DNA from: CAXXOK01 sp964640955
Lineage (GTDB): Bacteria > Bacillota > Clostridia > Christensenellales > Aristaeellaceae
Direction of reading: 5' to 3'
Assembly (NCBI GenBank): GCA_964640955.1
Contig: CAZXJI010000006.1
Location: 1-64,000, forward strand
Length of the DNA: 64,000 nucleotides
Part shown: positions 18,636 through 26,871 of the stretch, piece after piece
Layout of the letters: every line of letters begins with the position of its first letter
Numbering within the stretch: the stretch's first letter is position 1
Made by a program: the position numbers and the translations under genes
The notes under the pieces: model-generated
Told to the model about the DNA's origin: nothing
Seen by the model: the letters and a program-made list of their open reading frames with translations, nothing else
Database searches by the model: none

Positions 18636-20078
18636 ATGGCCAAAAAGGACGAAGCCAAGTTCGTCGAGCACATCACGCCCCGTAGCGAGGACTTTTCGCA
18701 ATGGTACACCGACGTCATTCTGCAAAGCGAGTTGGTGGACTACGCGCCGGTGCGCGGCTGCATGGTGGTGCGGCCCTACGGCTACGCCGTATGGGAGCGC
18801 ATCCAGCAGGAGATGGACAAGCGTTTCAAGGAAACGGGGCACGAGAACGTCTACATGCCCATGCTGATCCCGGAAAGCCTGCTGCTTAAGGAAGCCGAGC
18901 ACGTGGAGGGCTTCGCGCCGGAAGTGGCGTGGGTTACCCAGGGCGGCAACGAGGTGCTGCCCGAGCGCCTCGCCATCCGCCCCACGAGCGAGACCATCTT
19001 CTGCGCCATGTACTCCAAGTGGGTGGGCAGCTACCGCGACCTGCCCATGAAGTACAACCAGTGGTGCTCCGTTATGCGCTGGGAAAAGAGCACGCGCCCC
19101 TTCCTGCGCACCAGCGAGTTCCTCTGGCAGGAGGGTCACACCATCCACGAAACGGCCGAGGAAGCCCAGGCCGAGACCATGCAGATGCTGAACGTCTACC
19201 GCGAGGTGGCCGAGACGGAGATGGCCCTGCCGGTGCTCTGCGGCCGCAAGAGCGAAAAGGAGAAGTTCGCCGGCGCCCGCGCCACCTACAGCATGGAGGC
19301 CATGATGCAGGACGGCAAGGCGCTGCAGGCGGGCACCAGCCACAACTTCGGCACCAATTTCGCCGAAGCGTTCAACATCCAGTACCTGAGCCGCGAGGGC
19401 AGGCTGGAATACGTGCACGAAACCAGCTGGGGCGTCAGCACCCGGCTGATCGGCGCGATCATCATGACGCACGGGGACGAGCGCGGGTTGCGCCTGCCGC
19501 CCCGCATCGCGCCCATTCAGGCGGTGATCGTCCCCGTCGCCGCGCACAAGGGCGGCGTGATGGAAAAATGCGGCGAGGTGCTCGACCGTCTCAAGGCCGC
19601 GGGCTTCCGTGTGAAGCTCGACGACCGGGACACCGTTTCCCCCGGCTACAAGTTCAACGACTGGGAGCTGAAAGGCGTGCCCGTGCGGTTGGAGATCGGC
19701 CCCCGGGATATCGAAAACGGCGTGGCGACGGTGTTCCGCCGCGACACGTGCGAAAAGGCGCCCATGGCGCTGGACGCGCTGGAAACGGAGCTCGGGGGGC
19801 TGCTGGACGATATCCAGAAGGGCCTCTACGAGCAGGCCAAAGCCTTCCGCGACAGCCATATCACCGAAGTCCACACCATGGAGGAGCTGGGCAAAGCGGT
19901 GGATACGGGCTTTGCCAAGGCCATGTGGTGCGGCGAACCCGAATGCGAAAACACGATCAAGGAACGTTTCAGCGCCTCCAGCCGCAACATGCCCTTCGAC
20001 CAGACGCCCATCGGCGACACCTGCGTGTGCTGCGGCAAAAAAGCGAAGCACCTCATTTATTTCGCCAAGGCGTACTGA
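18636..20078 (+). CDS. proS: Prolyl-tRNA synthetase (short, archaeal/eukaryotic-like type)
   Basis: ProRS charges tRNA-Pro. The 480-residue length, the start FVEHITPRSEDFSQWYTDVI, and the class II motif 2 region (MRWEKSTRPFLRTSEFLWQEGHT) identify the form without the bacterial INS editing domain and with the C-terminal zinc-binding-type extension (ECENTI and CVCCGKKAKH). Mischarged Ala-tRNA-Pro must therefore be cleared by another protein or not at all. A strong GAAGGAGAGGG RBS precedes the ATG. Expression is controlled by the T-box leader. Confidence 0.96.
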   Translation: MAKKDEAKFVEHITPRSEDFSQWYTDVILQSELVDYAPVRGCMVVRPYGYAVWERIQQEMDKRFKETGHENVYMPMLIPESLLLKEAEHVEGFAPEVAWVTQGGNEVLPERLAIRPTSETIFCAMYSKWVGSYRDLPMKYNQWCSVMRWEKSTRPFLRTSEFLWQEGHTIHETAEEAQAETMQMLNVYREVAETEMALPVLCGRKSEKEKFAGARATYSMEAMMQDGKALQAGTSHNFGTNFAEAFNIQYLSREGRLEYVHETSWGVSTRLIGAIIMTHGDERGLRLPPRIAPIQAVIVPVAAHKGGVMEKCGEVLDRLKAAGFRVKLDDRDTVSPGYKFNDWELKGVPVRLEIGPRDIENGVATVFRRDTCEKAPMALDALETELGGLLDDIQKGLYEQAKAFRDSHITEVHTMEELGKAVDTGFAKAMWCGEPECENTIKERFSASSRNMPFDQTPIGDTCVCCGKKAKHLIYFAKAY

Positions 20079-20156
20079 CCGGCGCCGAACCTACGCGGAA
20101 CGCGCGGACAAACGCGCGTTCCGCGTTTCCATAGCAGGATACAAGGAGGCGGTTCT

Positions 20157-20861
20157 TTGGCGAACCCGGATACGCGTTTCAAAACGGCGGGTGAAGCGCC
20201 CGCGCTGATCCTGTGGGACTGGAACGGAACGCTGCTCGACGACGTGAACTACGCCGTGGGCGTGCGCAACCGCGTGTTTCCGCGTTTCGGCCTGCCGAGG
20301 GTCGAAAGCCTTGTGGAATACTACGAGCAGTTCACCTTTCCGGTCAAAACCTACTACACGCGCGCGGGCGTCACGGAGGAGAACTTCGTCGCGGTCGCGC
20401 ACGCGTGGATGGCGGAATACCTGCGCGGCTGCGAAGGCGTGCCGCTTTTCGGCGACGCCGTCACGACGCTCAACGCCTTTGCCGGGGCGGGCTGCCGGCA
20501 GGCGGTGCTCTCCGCCAGCAAGCTGGATACGCTCCGGATGCAGCTGGAATTTGCGGGCATCCTCGACCGCTTCTGCGACGTGCTGGGCTTAAGCCACATC
20601 TACGCGACCGACAAGACCGACGTCGGCCGCGCATACCTCAAAAAACAGCGCCTGCGCCCCGAGGACTGCGCGATGCTGGGCGATACTTTGCACGACGCGG
20701 ACGTGGCCGCGGCGCTGGGCTGTCGGTGCGTGCTCGTTTCGCGCGGGCATCAGAGCCGGGAAACGCTGCTGACCGCCGGCGCGCCGGTGTGCGATACGCT
20801 TGCCGACGCCGCTGAACTGCTGCTGGGCAGGAATCGCGAAACCGACGCAGAAATTGGATAG
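20157..20861 (+). CDS. HAD-superfamily phosphatase, Gph-like
   Basis: This is a 234-residue haloacid-dehalogenase phosphatase with a helical cap. Motif I reads D21WNGTLLDD, so the acid/base position that is usually Asp (DxD) is Asn; motif II is LSAS, motif III a Lys in the DKTDVGR region, and motif IV MLGDTLHDAD. DWNGT variants occur in Gph-like clostridial proteins, and activity may be retained or reduced. The TTG start is 7 bases after AAGGAGG. The substrate is unknown; phosphoglycolate is the family guess. It lies 78 bases after proS and probably in the same transcript. Confidence 0.8.
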   Translation: MANPDTRFKTAGEAPALILWDWNGTLLDDVNYAVGVRNRVFPRFGLPRVESLVEYYEQFTFPVKTYYTRAGVTEENFVAVAHAWMAEYLRGCEGVPLFGDAVTTLNAFAGAGCRQAVLSASKLDTLRMQLEFAGILDRFCDVLGLSHIYATDKTDVGRAYLKKQRLRPEDCAMLGDTLHDADVAAALGCRCVLVSRGHQSRETLLTAGAPVCDTLADAAELLLGRNRETDAEIG

Positions 20862-20903
20862 TAAGGTTCCGCGGCGTGCGGAACGGCTGGGAGAACGAAA
20901 GCG

Positions 20904-21875
20904 ATGGACGAACTGCTCCGATGGCTTTCCGGGAACGGGCCGGCAGGGGAGGGCGAGCTTTGCCGACGGCTGAAGCTGACGCGGGAAGAGCTGGCCGCAA
21001 GGCTCGACGAGCTGACCGCGCAGGGCTACCGCATCCGTGACGAAGGCGGGCTGCGCCTGTCGCCCGCATGGGGGAGCCTGCTGCCCGGCGATATCCTGAC
21101 CGAGCTTAAAACGGAGCGCATGGGCCGGGGAACGATCCTCTACGCGCCGGAGGTGGGCTCCACCAATACGGAGCTCAAGCGCGCGGCCGCGGCGGAGGCG
21201 CTTGCGGAAGGGAGCCTTTCCGTGTGCGACCGGCAGACCGGCGGCCGGGGCCGCCTCGCGCGGGCGTGGACGGACGCGGGCGCGGCGGAGAGCCTGGCCT
21301 GCTCGGTGCTGATCCGGCCGAAGCTGCCGCCCGAAAAGGTGCCGCTGTATACGCTGGTGGTGGCCGTCGCCGCGGCGGAGGCCATCGGCGCGTTCGGGCC
21401 TGCGGCGGGCATCAAATGGCCCAACGACGTGGTGATCGGCGTTCGCAAATGCGTGGGCATCCTGTGCGAGGCCGTGCGCGACCCCGCGGGGGAAACCTGC
21501 GTGGTCGCGGGCGCGGGCTTCAACGTCAACCAGCGCGCCTTTGCGGGGGAGCTGGAGGCGAAGGCGACCTCGCTGTACCGGGAGAGCGGGCGTCAAACCG
21601 ACCGCCGGACGTTTTTGTGCCGGTATCTGCTGGAGCTGGAGCGCGCGGCGTACCTGTTGGAAACCGAAGGCTGGGCGGCGCTGTACCCGGCGTACGCCGC
21701 CCGGTCGGTAACGCTTCGCAGCCGCGTGAAGGTCGAAAGCGCCGCGGAGAGCTTTACGGGGACGGCCGAGAGCATCGACGAGTCCGGCGCGCTCTACGTA
21801 CGCGCGGACGAAGGCGGGCTCAGGCGCGTCCTCAGCGGGGACGTATCGGTCAGAGGAGTGATGGGTTATGTCTAA
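20904..21875 (+). CDS. birA: Bifunctional biotin-protein ligase / biotin operon repressor
   Basis: BirA activates biotin as biotinyl-AMP and transfers it to carboxylase carrier domains. The 323 residues contain an N-terminal winged-helix region (about 1-60), the catalytic domain with G113GRGR (biotinyl-AMP loop) and KWPND (171-175), and a C-terminal SH3-like cap. The N-terminal domain suggests it also regulates biotin genes, none of which is in view. The 3' end overlaps the P1 peptidase gene by 8 bases. Confidence 0.93.
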   Translation: MDELLRWLSGNGPAGEGELCRRLKLTREELAARLDELTAQGYRIRDEGGLRLSPAWGSLLPGDILTELKTERMGRGTILYAPEVGSTNTELKRAAAAEALAEGSLSVCDRQTGGRGRLARAWTDAGAAESLACSVLIRPKLPPEKVPLYTLVVAVAAAEAIGAFGPAAGIKWPNDVVIGVRKCVGILCEAVRDPAGETCVVAGAGFNVNQRAFAGELEAKATSLYRESGRQTDRRTFLCRYLLELERAAYLLETEGWAALYPAYAARSVTLRSRVKVESAAESFTGTAESIDESGALYVRADEGGLRRVLSGDVSVRGVMGYV

Positions 21876-22827
21876 ACCGTTGTATGGTGGCTGCATTACC
21901 GACGTGCACGGCATCCGCGTGGGGCAGACGGAAAACCGCAAGGCGCTCACGGGGGTGACTGTGGTGCTGTGCTCCCGCGACGGCGCGACCGTCGGCGCGG
22001 ACGTGCGCGGCGCGGCGCCCGGCACCCGCGAAATTGCGCTTACGCGCAGCGAGAACACCGTGGAGCGCGCCAACGCCGTGCTGCTGGCCGGGGGCAGCGC
22101 CTTCGGACTGAACGCGGCGGCGGGCGTCATGCGCTTTCTGGAGGAAGCGGACGTGGGCGTGGACACGGGCGTGTGCAAAGTGCCCATCGTGCCCGCGGCG
22201 GTGCTGTTCGACCTGGGCGTGGGCGACAAAAACGTGCGCCCGGACGAAGCCATGGGCTACGAGGCCTGCCACCTGGCCGCCAAGGGCGTCAAACAGGGCG
22301 CGTACGGCGCGGGCACGGGCGCGACGGTCGGCAAGCTGGTGCCGGGGGCGATTCCCGCGCCGGGCGGCACCGGCAGCGCGAGCCTTACGCTGGCCTGCGG
22401 AGTGACGGTCGGCGCCATCGTCTGCGTAAACGCCGCCGGGGACGTGTTCGACCCCGAAACGGGCAAGGCGCTGGCCTGCGGCCGCCTGCCCGACGGCCGC
22501 CCGGTGCTGTGCGAAAGCCTGCTCTACGGCACGCAGCCCATGGCGGAGCTCCTAAAGATCCCCAAATCGTCCAACACCACCCTCGCGGTCGTGGCGACGG
22601 ACGCGGCGCTGACCAAGCCGCAGGTCAACCGGCTGGCGACCTGCGCGCACGACGGCTTCGCCCGCGCCATCCGCCCCGTGCACACCCAGATGGACGGGGA
22701 CACGGCTTTCGCGCTGGCGACCGGGCGGGTGGACGCGGACGTGAACATGGTGCAATTGTGCGCGGCCGTCGCCGAGGTGACGGCGCGGGCCATCGCCAAC
22801 GCGGTGTGCACGGGGGAGCGCGCGTGA
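21868..22827 (+). CDS. P1-family (S58/DmpA-like) aminopeptidase
   Basis: P1-family enzymes are Ntn-type hydrolases that cleave themselves to expose an N-terminal nucleophile and act on N-terminal residues of small peptides or amides. The 319 residues show LAGGSAFGLNAAAGV, the GGTGSAS turn and N236TTLAVVATDA, where cleavage before T237 would give a Thr nucleophile (DmpA itself uses Ser). HDGFARAIRP and DGDTAFAL are also typical. GAGGAG lies 9 bases before the ATG. Translation is coupled to birA on one side and acpS (GTGA overlap) on the other. The natural substrate is unknown. Confidence 0.88.
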   Translation: MSKPLYGGCITDVHGIRVGQTENRKALTGVTVVLCSRDGATVGADVRGAAPGTREIALTRSENTVERANAVLLAGGSAFGLNAAAGVMRFLEEADVGVDTGVCKVPIVPAAVLFDLGVGDKNVRPDEAMGYEACHLAAKGVKQGAYGAGTGATVGKLVPGAIPAPGGTGSASLTLACGVTVGAIVCVNAAGDVFDPETGKALACGRLPDGRPVLCESLLYGTQPMAELLKIPKSSNTTLAVVATDAALTKPQVNRLATCAHDGFARAIRPVHTQMDGDTAFALATGRVDADVNMVQLCAAVAEVTARAIANAVCTGERA

Positions 22828-23195
22828 CGGGGCTGGGCATCGACCTGTGCGAGGTGAAGCGCATCAAAGCGGCCATCCTGGCCAACGACGGCTTTCTGCT
22901 GCGGTATTACACGGCGGAGGAGCGCGCCTACCTGGAAGCGCGGGGCAAAGCGGCCGACCAGAGCGCGGCGGCGATGTTCGCGGCCAAGGAGGCGTTCCTC
23001 AAGGCGCTGGGCGTGGGGCTTTCCGGCGGGGTGAGCATGGCGGAGGTCGGCGTGTGGCACGACGAGCGCGGCTGCCCCGCCTACCGGCTGACCGGCAGGG
23101 CGCTTGAGCGCATGGCGGAGGCCGGCGCGAACGCGGCACACCTGAGCCTGACGCACGACGCGGGCGTGGCCGCGGCGGTCTGCGTGCTGGAATAA
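22824..23195 (+). CDS. acpS: Holo-[acyl-carrier-protein] synthase
   Basis: AcpS transfers 4'-phosphopantetheine from CoA to apo-ACP. The 123-residue protein has GIDLCEVKRI, with the metal-binding Asp, and FAAKEAFLKALG, with the second acidic residue and the CoA-contacting Lys. The GTG start at 22824 overlaps the stop of the preceding gene. AcpS next to nnr is a common Firmicutes pairing. Confidence 0.95.
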   Translation: MTGLGIDLCEVKRIKAAILANDGFLLRYYTAEERAYLEARGKAADQSAAAMFAAKEAFLKALGVGLSGGVSMAEVGVWHDERGCPAYRLTGRALERMAEAGANAAHLSLTHDAGVAAAVCVLE

Positions 23196-23212
23196 AGGAA
23201 GGAGGCGGGGTT

Positions 23213-25177
23213 ATGCTGTACACCGTTACACCTTCGGAGATGAGGCGCGTCGAGCGCCGCGTGATGGACAAAACGGGCACGCCTTCGCAGACCCTCATGG
23301 AGCGCGCGGCCGCGCACGTGGCGGACGCGGCGCTGCCGTACCTGCGGGGCGGCGGCACGCTGCTGGTGGCCTGCGGAACGGGCAACAACGGCGGCGACGG
23401 CCTGGCCGCCACGCGGCTGTTGCTTTCGCGCCTGCCCGCCCTGCGGGCGACCGTGTGGCGGCTGGCGGGCGAGCCCACGGCCGAGACCGCCGCCCAATGG
23501 GAGAAGCTCAAGCCCTTCGCCGGGCGCGTGACGACCGTGAAGCCCGGCGAGCCGCTCGCAGCGCCCGCCGGCGCGGCGCTGGCCATCGACGCGCTGTTCG
23601 GCACGGGGCTCAACCGCCCGCTGACCGGGGCCGCGCGGGCAATGGTGCAGGCGGTGAACGCGTCCGGCCTGCCCGTGGTCGCCGTGGACATTCCCAGCGG
23701 CCTGAGCGGCGAAACGGGCTTCGCGCCCGAGGCCGAAGAAGAAAGCCCGGTCGTGCGCGCGGACGTGACCGTGACCTTCCACCGGCCCAAGCCCGGGCTG
23801 TTCCTGGGCGACGGGCCGGACTACTGCGGGCGCGTGGCGGTGGCGGACATCGGCATCCCCTCCGCGTGGGACGACGCGGGTGGCATGGCGCTGCTTGCGC
23901 CGGGCGACGCGCTGCTTACGCCGCGCAGGCACAACACCCATAAGGGCACCTACGGGCGCGTGCTGGCGCTGGCCGGCTCGCGGGGCATGGCGGGGGCCGC
24001 GGCCGTGTGCGCCACGGCGGCGCTGCGCGCGGGTGCGGGGCTGGTCACCGTCGCCTGTCCCGACACGGTCGTGCCGACGGTGCAGGCGCTGTGCCCCTGC
24101 GCCACCTGCCTGCCCCTGCCCGAAACGGACGTGGACGCCGCGTGGGCGCGCCTCACGGAGGTGCTGGAAAAGGCGGACGCGCTGATCGCGGGCTGCGGCC
24201 TGGGCCGGGAAGCGCTCGCGGCGGGGCTGATGAAGCGGCTGATTCCCTGGCTGTACGAGCACCGCCTGCCCGCGGTGCTGGACGCCGATGCCCTCAACCT
24301 GATGGCGGCACGCGGCGCGGAGGGCCTGCCCGACGGGAAACCCCTGCCGGAGGACGTGATCCTCACGCCCCATCCCGGCGAAGCGGCACGGCTGCTGCGC
24401 CGGCCCGTTTCGCAGATCACGGCGGACGCGCCCGCCGCCGCGAGGGAACTTCGCAGGCGCTACGGCGGCGCGGCGGTGCTCAAGGGCGCGGCCAGCGTGC
24501 TGATCGCCCCGGACGGCGAGGCGCTGAACGTGTACGGCACGCCCGCCATGGCCAAGGGCGGCAGCGGCGACGCGCTTTCCGGCGTGCTGGGCGCGCTGCT
24601 GGCCGGACGGGAAACGTACGGCCTGCGCGGCGTGCGCCTTTTGCAGGTCGCCTGCGCCCTGCACGGACTGGCGGGCCTGGCCGCCGCCGACCGCTTCGGC
24701 GAGCGCGGGGTGCTGGCGACCGACCTGTGCGCGGAGCTCGGCCGTGTGCCCGCCGCCATACCGGAGCGGCTGATCGCCCTCAAGCCGATGCAGGCGCAGC
24801 GGCGGGAAACGGCGCCGCAGACGACGGTCAAAAGCGCGCCCGACCTGCGAAGCGTGCTGGGGCGGCGCGTGCGCGTAACGGTGGACAGGCCGATCGGCAG
24901 CCGTCACCCGGATCATAAGGATGTCGTCTATCCGCTCAACTACGGCTACGTGGCCGACGTCCTCGCCGCGGACAACGAGTGGCAGGACGCCTACATTCTG
25001 GGTGTTTCGGAGCCGGTGGAATGCTTCGAGGGCGAGGTGGCGGCCGTCATTCACCGCCTGGACGACGTGGAGGACAAGTGGGTGGTCGTCCCCGTCGGCG
25101 AGAAGCCCACGGCCGAGGCGATCCGCGCGCAGACGGCCTTTGTGGAGAAGTTCTTCCGCTCGGAAATCGTTCTGTAA
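23213..25177 (+). CDS. nnr: NAD(P)H-hydrate epimerase/dehydratase fused to a pyrophosphatase-like domain
   Basis: Residues 1-215 are the YjeF_N epimerase (GTGNNGGDGLAATR at 55-68). Residues about 235-520 are the ADP-dependent NAD(P)HX dehydratase (HKGTYGRVLALAGS at 243-256; AMAKGGSGDALSG at 445-457 with the catalytic Asp). Together they repair hydrated NAD(P)H. After a linker (520-547) residues 548-654 match a small family I inorganic-pyrophosphatase-like domain: VTVDRPIGS, YPLNYGYV (573-580), acidic residues in DNEWQDAYI and HRLDDVEDKWVVVP. The frame is uninterrupted across the join. Nnr is normally about 500 residues, so this is a gene fusion. GGAGG precedes the ATG; a terminator follows directly. 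Confidence 0.92.
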   Translation: MLYTVTPSEMRRVERRVMDKTGTPSQTLMERAAAHVADAALPYLRGGGTLLVACGTGNNGGDGLAATRLLLSRLPALRATVWRLAGEPTAETAAQWEKLKPFAGRVTTVKPGEPLAAPAGAALAIDALFGTGLNRPLTGAARAMVQAVNASGLPVVAVDIPSGLSGETGFAPEAEEESPVVRADVTVTFHRPKPGLFLGDGPDYCGRVAVADIGIPSAWDDAGGMALLAPGDALLTPRRHNTHKGTYGRVLALAGSRGMAGAAAVCATAALRAGAGLVTVACPDTVVPTVQALCPCATCLPLPETDVDAAWARLTEVLEKADALIAGCGLGREALAAGLMKRLIPWLYEHRLPAVLDADALNLMAARGAEGLPDGKPLPEDVILTPHPGEAARLLRRPVSQITADAPAAARELRRRYGGAAVLKGAASVLIAPDGEALNVYGTPAMAKGGSGDALSGVLGALLAGRETYGLRGVRLLQVACALHGLAGLAAADRFGERGVLATDLCAELGRVPAAIPERLIALKPMQAQRRETAPQTTVKSAPDLRSVLGRRVRVTVDRPIGSRHPDHKDVVYPLNYGYVADVLAADNEWQDAYILGVSEPVECFEGEVAAVIHRLDDVEDKWVVVPVGEKPTAEAIRAQTAFVEKFFRSEIVL

Positions 25178-25185
25178 CCATCTGC

Positions 25186-25231
25186 AAAAGGGCCACGGAC
25201 GATCGGCAAGGATCGCCCGCGGCCCTTTTTA
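25186..25231. terminator. Terminator between nnr and ccdA (probably bidirectional)
   Basis: AAAAGGGCC pairs with GGCCCTTTTT around an inner GATC/GATC stem. The plus strand ends in TTTTTAT after the hairpin, serving nnr. The A-rich left flank gives a shorter T tract on the minus strand for the converging ccdA gene. Confidence 0.85.
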
Positions 25232-25248
25232 TGGGATTCCGTCTGTGT

Positions 25249-25950
25249 TTAAATCAGCGTCGAAATCAGCAGGTACAGGCCGTAGGCGATCATCAGCAGG
25301 CCGCCGATGCGCCGGAGCAGCGGCTGATGATCCCGAAGCCACCGGAACACGTCCTTCACGCCCTGATAGAGCACCATGAGCAGAAGCATCGGCAGGCTCA
25401 GGCCCAGCGCGAAAACCGCCAGCGAAACCATGCCCTGCGCGACCGTGTCGCTGGAGGCGGCCAGAATGAGCGCGTTGGCGAGGATCGGCGTAAGGCACGG
25501 CGTCCAGCTGAGCGCGATGACGATGCCGAACAGGGCGGCGCTGAAAAAGCCGTCGGGTTTGATAACCACCTTATCCGTCCACGCGGGCGCGCGCACGCCC
25601 CGCCAGTGGAGGATGTCCGCCGTCCACAGGCCAAACACCATCATCAGCACGCCGGTAATGATGTTGAGCGTACCGCGGTCGATGTTCCGAAACGCCTCGC
25701 CCAGAAGCCCCGCGGCCGCGCCGATGAGGGTGAACAGCGTAACGAACCCCAATAGCAGCCCCAGGCTGCGCCTGAGCACCCCCAGCCACGCCACGCGCTT
25801 GTCGACGGACTCGGAGCCTTCGCCCACGAGGTAGAGGGTGTACACGGGCAGCATCGGCAACACGCAGGGGGAGAGGAACGCCACCAGACCGCCCGCGAAC
25901 ATGGCCCACAGCGTGGCCTGCGGCAGGGCGGCGACCGACGCCAGGTTCAC
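25249..25950 (-). CDS. CcdA-like transmembrane thiol-disulfide transporter
   Basis: CcdA/DsbD-beta proteins carry reducing equivalents from cytoplasmic thioredoxin across the membrane. The 233-residue protein has six membrane segments and the two family cysteines, in FLSPCVLPMLP and SWTPCLTPIL. The GTG start at 25950 overlaps the stop of the upstream thioredoxin-like gene by 4 bases, so the two are translationally coupled. Its likely partner is that exported thiol reductase. Confidence 0.9.
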   Translation of the reverse strand: MNLASVAALPQATLWAMFAGGLVAFLSPCVLPMLPVYTLYLVGEGSESVDKRVAWLGVLRRSLGLLLGFVTLFTLIGAAAGLLGEAFRNIDRGTLNIITGVLMMVFGLWTADILHWRGVRAPAWTDKVVIKPDGFFSAALFGIVIALSWTPCLTPILANALILAASSDTVAQGMVSLAVFALGLSLPMLLLMVLYQGVKDVFRWLRDHQPLLRRIGGLLMIAYGLYLLISTLI

Positions 25951-26564
25951 TGCTTTACCTCCGTGTCGGCTGCGACGTCCGTTTGCAGGGTATCGTCGGC
26001 CGCGGCCGCGTCGACCCGCTTGCCCACGCCCATGCCTTCCAGCACGGAGGCCATGTTGTCGTAGCTGAGCGCGCCGGGCTGATAGGCGCTGAGATAGCCG
26101 TCCTTATCGATGAAAAGGCTGGTGGGGAACCCGGTCAGCCCGATCATATTGGTGAGGACGAGCTGATCGTCCTCGATCAGATTCAGCTCCTGCAGGCCGT
26201 ACTGCTCCACCACGGCGGCCGAATCGGTCGCGTCCTCGCCGCTCCACACGTGCACCAGGACGATCGCCACGTCGTCGGGGTCGTAGGTATCGTAGATTTC
26301 CTTGATCTCGGGCATTTCCTGCATGCAGTAGTAACACCAGCCCGTGAAGAAATTCAAAAACAGCGCTTTGCCCTGATAAAGGCTCACGTCCAGCGGCGTA
26401 TCCGCGAAATAGTTCAGCACGTAGGGCAGCCCGGCGGCGTTGGTCGCCGCGGGCGCGGTATCGGCGGTTTCGCCGTCCCCGGCCGTACTTTCCGCAAGCG
26501 ACGCAAAGGGAATCAGGGCGAGAACCAGAAGCACCACCAGGAACCGGCGCAGATTCGTTTTCAT
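25947..26564 (-). CDS. Exported TlpA/ResA-like thioredoxin-fold protein
   Basis: An N-terminal signal or anchor (MKTNLRRFLVVLLVLALIPFA-type, first 24 residues) leads to a thioredoxin fold with active site W76CYYC80 and the cis-Pro loop GFPTS. This is a TlpA/ResA-type reductase outside the membrane, re-reduced by CcdA encoded next. The 205 residues end in an acidic tail. GGGAGG lies 9-10 bases before the ATG. The target proteins are not identifiable; no cytochrome c gene is in the window, so general thiol quality control is more likely. Confidence 0.85.
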   Translation of the reverse strand: MKTNLRRFLVVLLVLALIPFASLAESTAGDGETADTAPAATNAAGLPYVLNYFADTPLDVSLYQGKALFLNFFTGWCYYCMQEMPEIKEIYDTYDPDDVAIVLVHVWSGEDATDSAAVVEQYGLQELNLIEDDQLVLTNMIGLTGFPTSLFIDKDGYLSAYQPGALSYDNMASVLEGMGVGKRVDAAAADDTLQTDVAADTEVKQ

Positions 26565-26712
26565 AGCTTATCAACCTCCCGCTATGGGTTAAACGGAAAA
26601 GCGCGAAGCGAAACCACCCGGGGAGTGAGTTTACAATGTGGACAAAAATGCAATTTCGTGTATCTGAAAATTCATTTTGTCGAATTTGTGCGCAAAACGT
26701 CGCATTTCGCCC

Positions 26713-26741
26713 TTTACGCGGAGAGACGCATGTGCTATAAT
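26713..26741 (+). promoter_or_regulatory. Promoter of the aminotransferase gene
   Basis: Extended -10 TGC-TATAAT (26733-26741) with a weak -35 TTTACG (26713-26718) at 17 bp. The rest of the 26565-26871 gap is AT-rich for this genome; no confident promoter for the divergent tlpA gene was found there. Confidence 0.6.
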
Positions 26742-26871
26742 GCATAACAGTTCGCGCAGGACTGCCCGTTTGCGGGAAGAGCCCGTGCGGCTTGCAAGAT
26801 GCAATGGCGCATCCGCCATTTGCATGAATTTCGAGGCACGCAATGGCGCGCCGTTGCAGGAGGAATGCACC

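Noticed and set aside
26640..26700. Promoter for the tlpA-ccdA pair on the minus strand
   Set aside because: Several TTG and TA-rich hexamers occur, but none has an acceptable -35/-10 pair at 16-18 bp.
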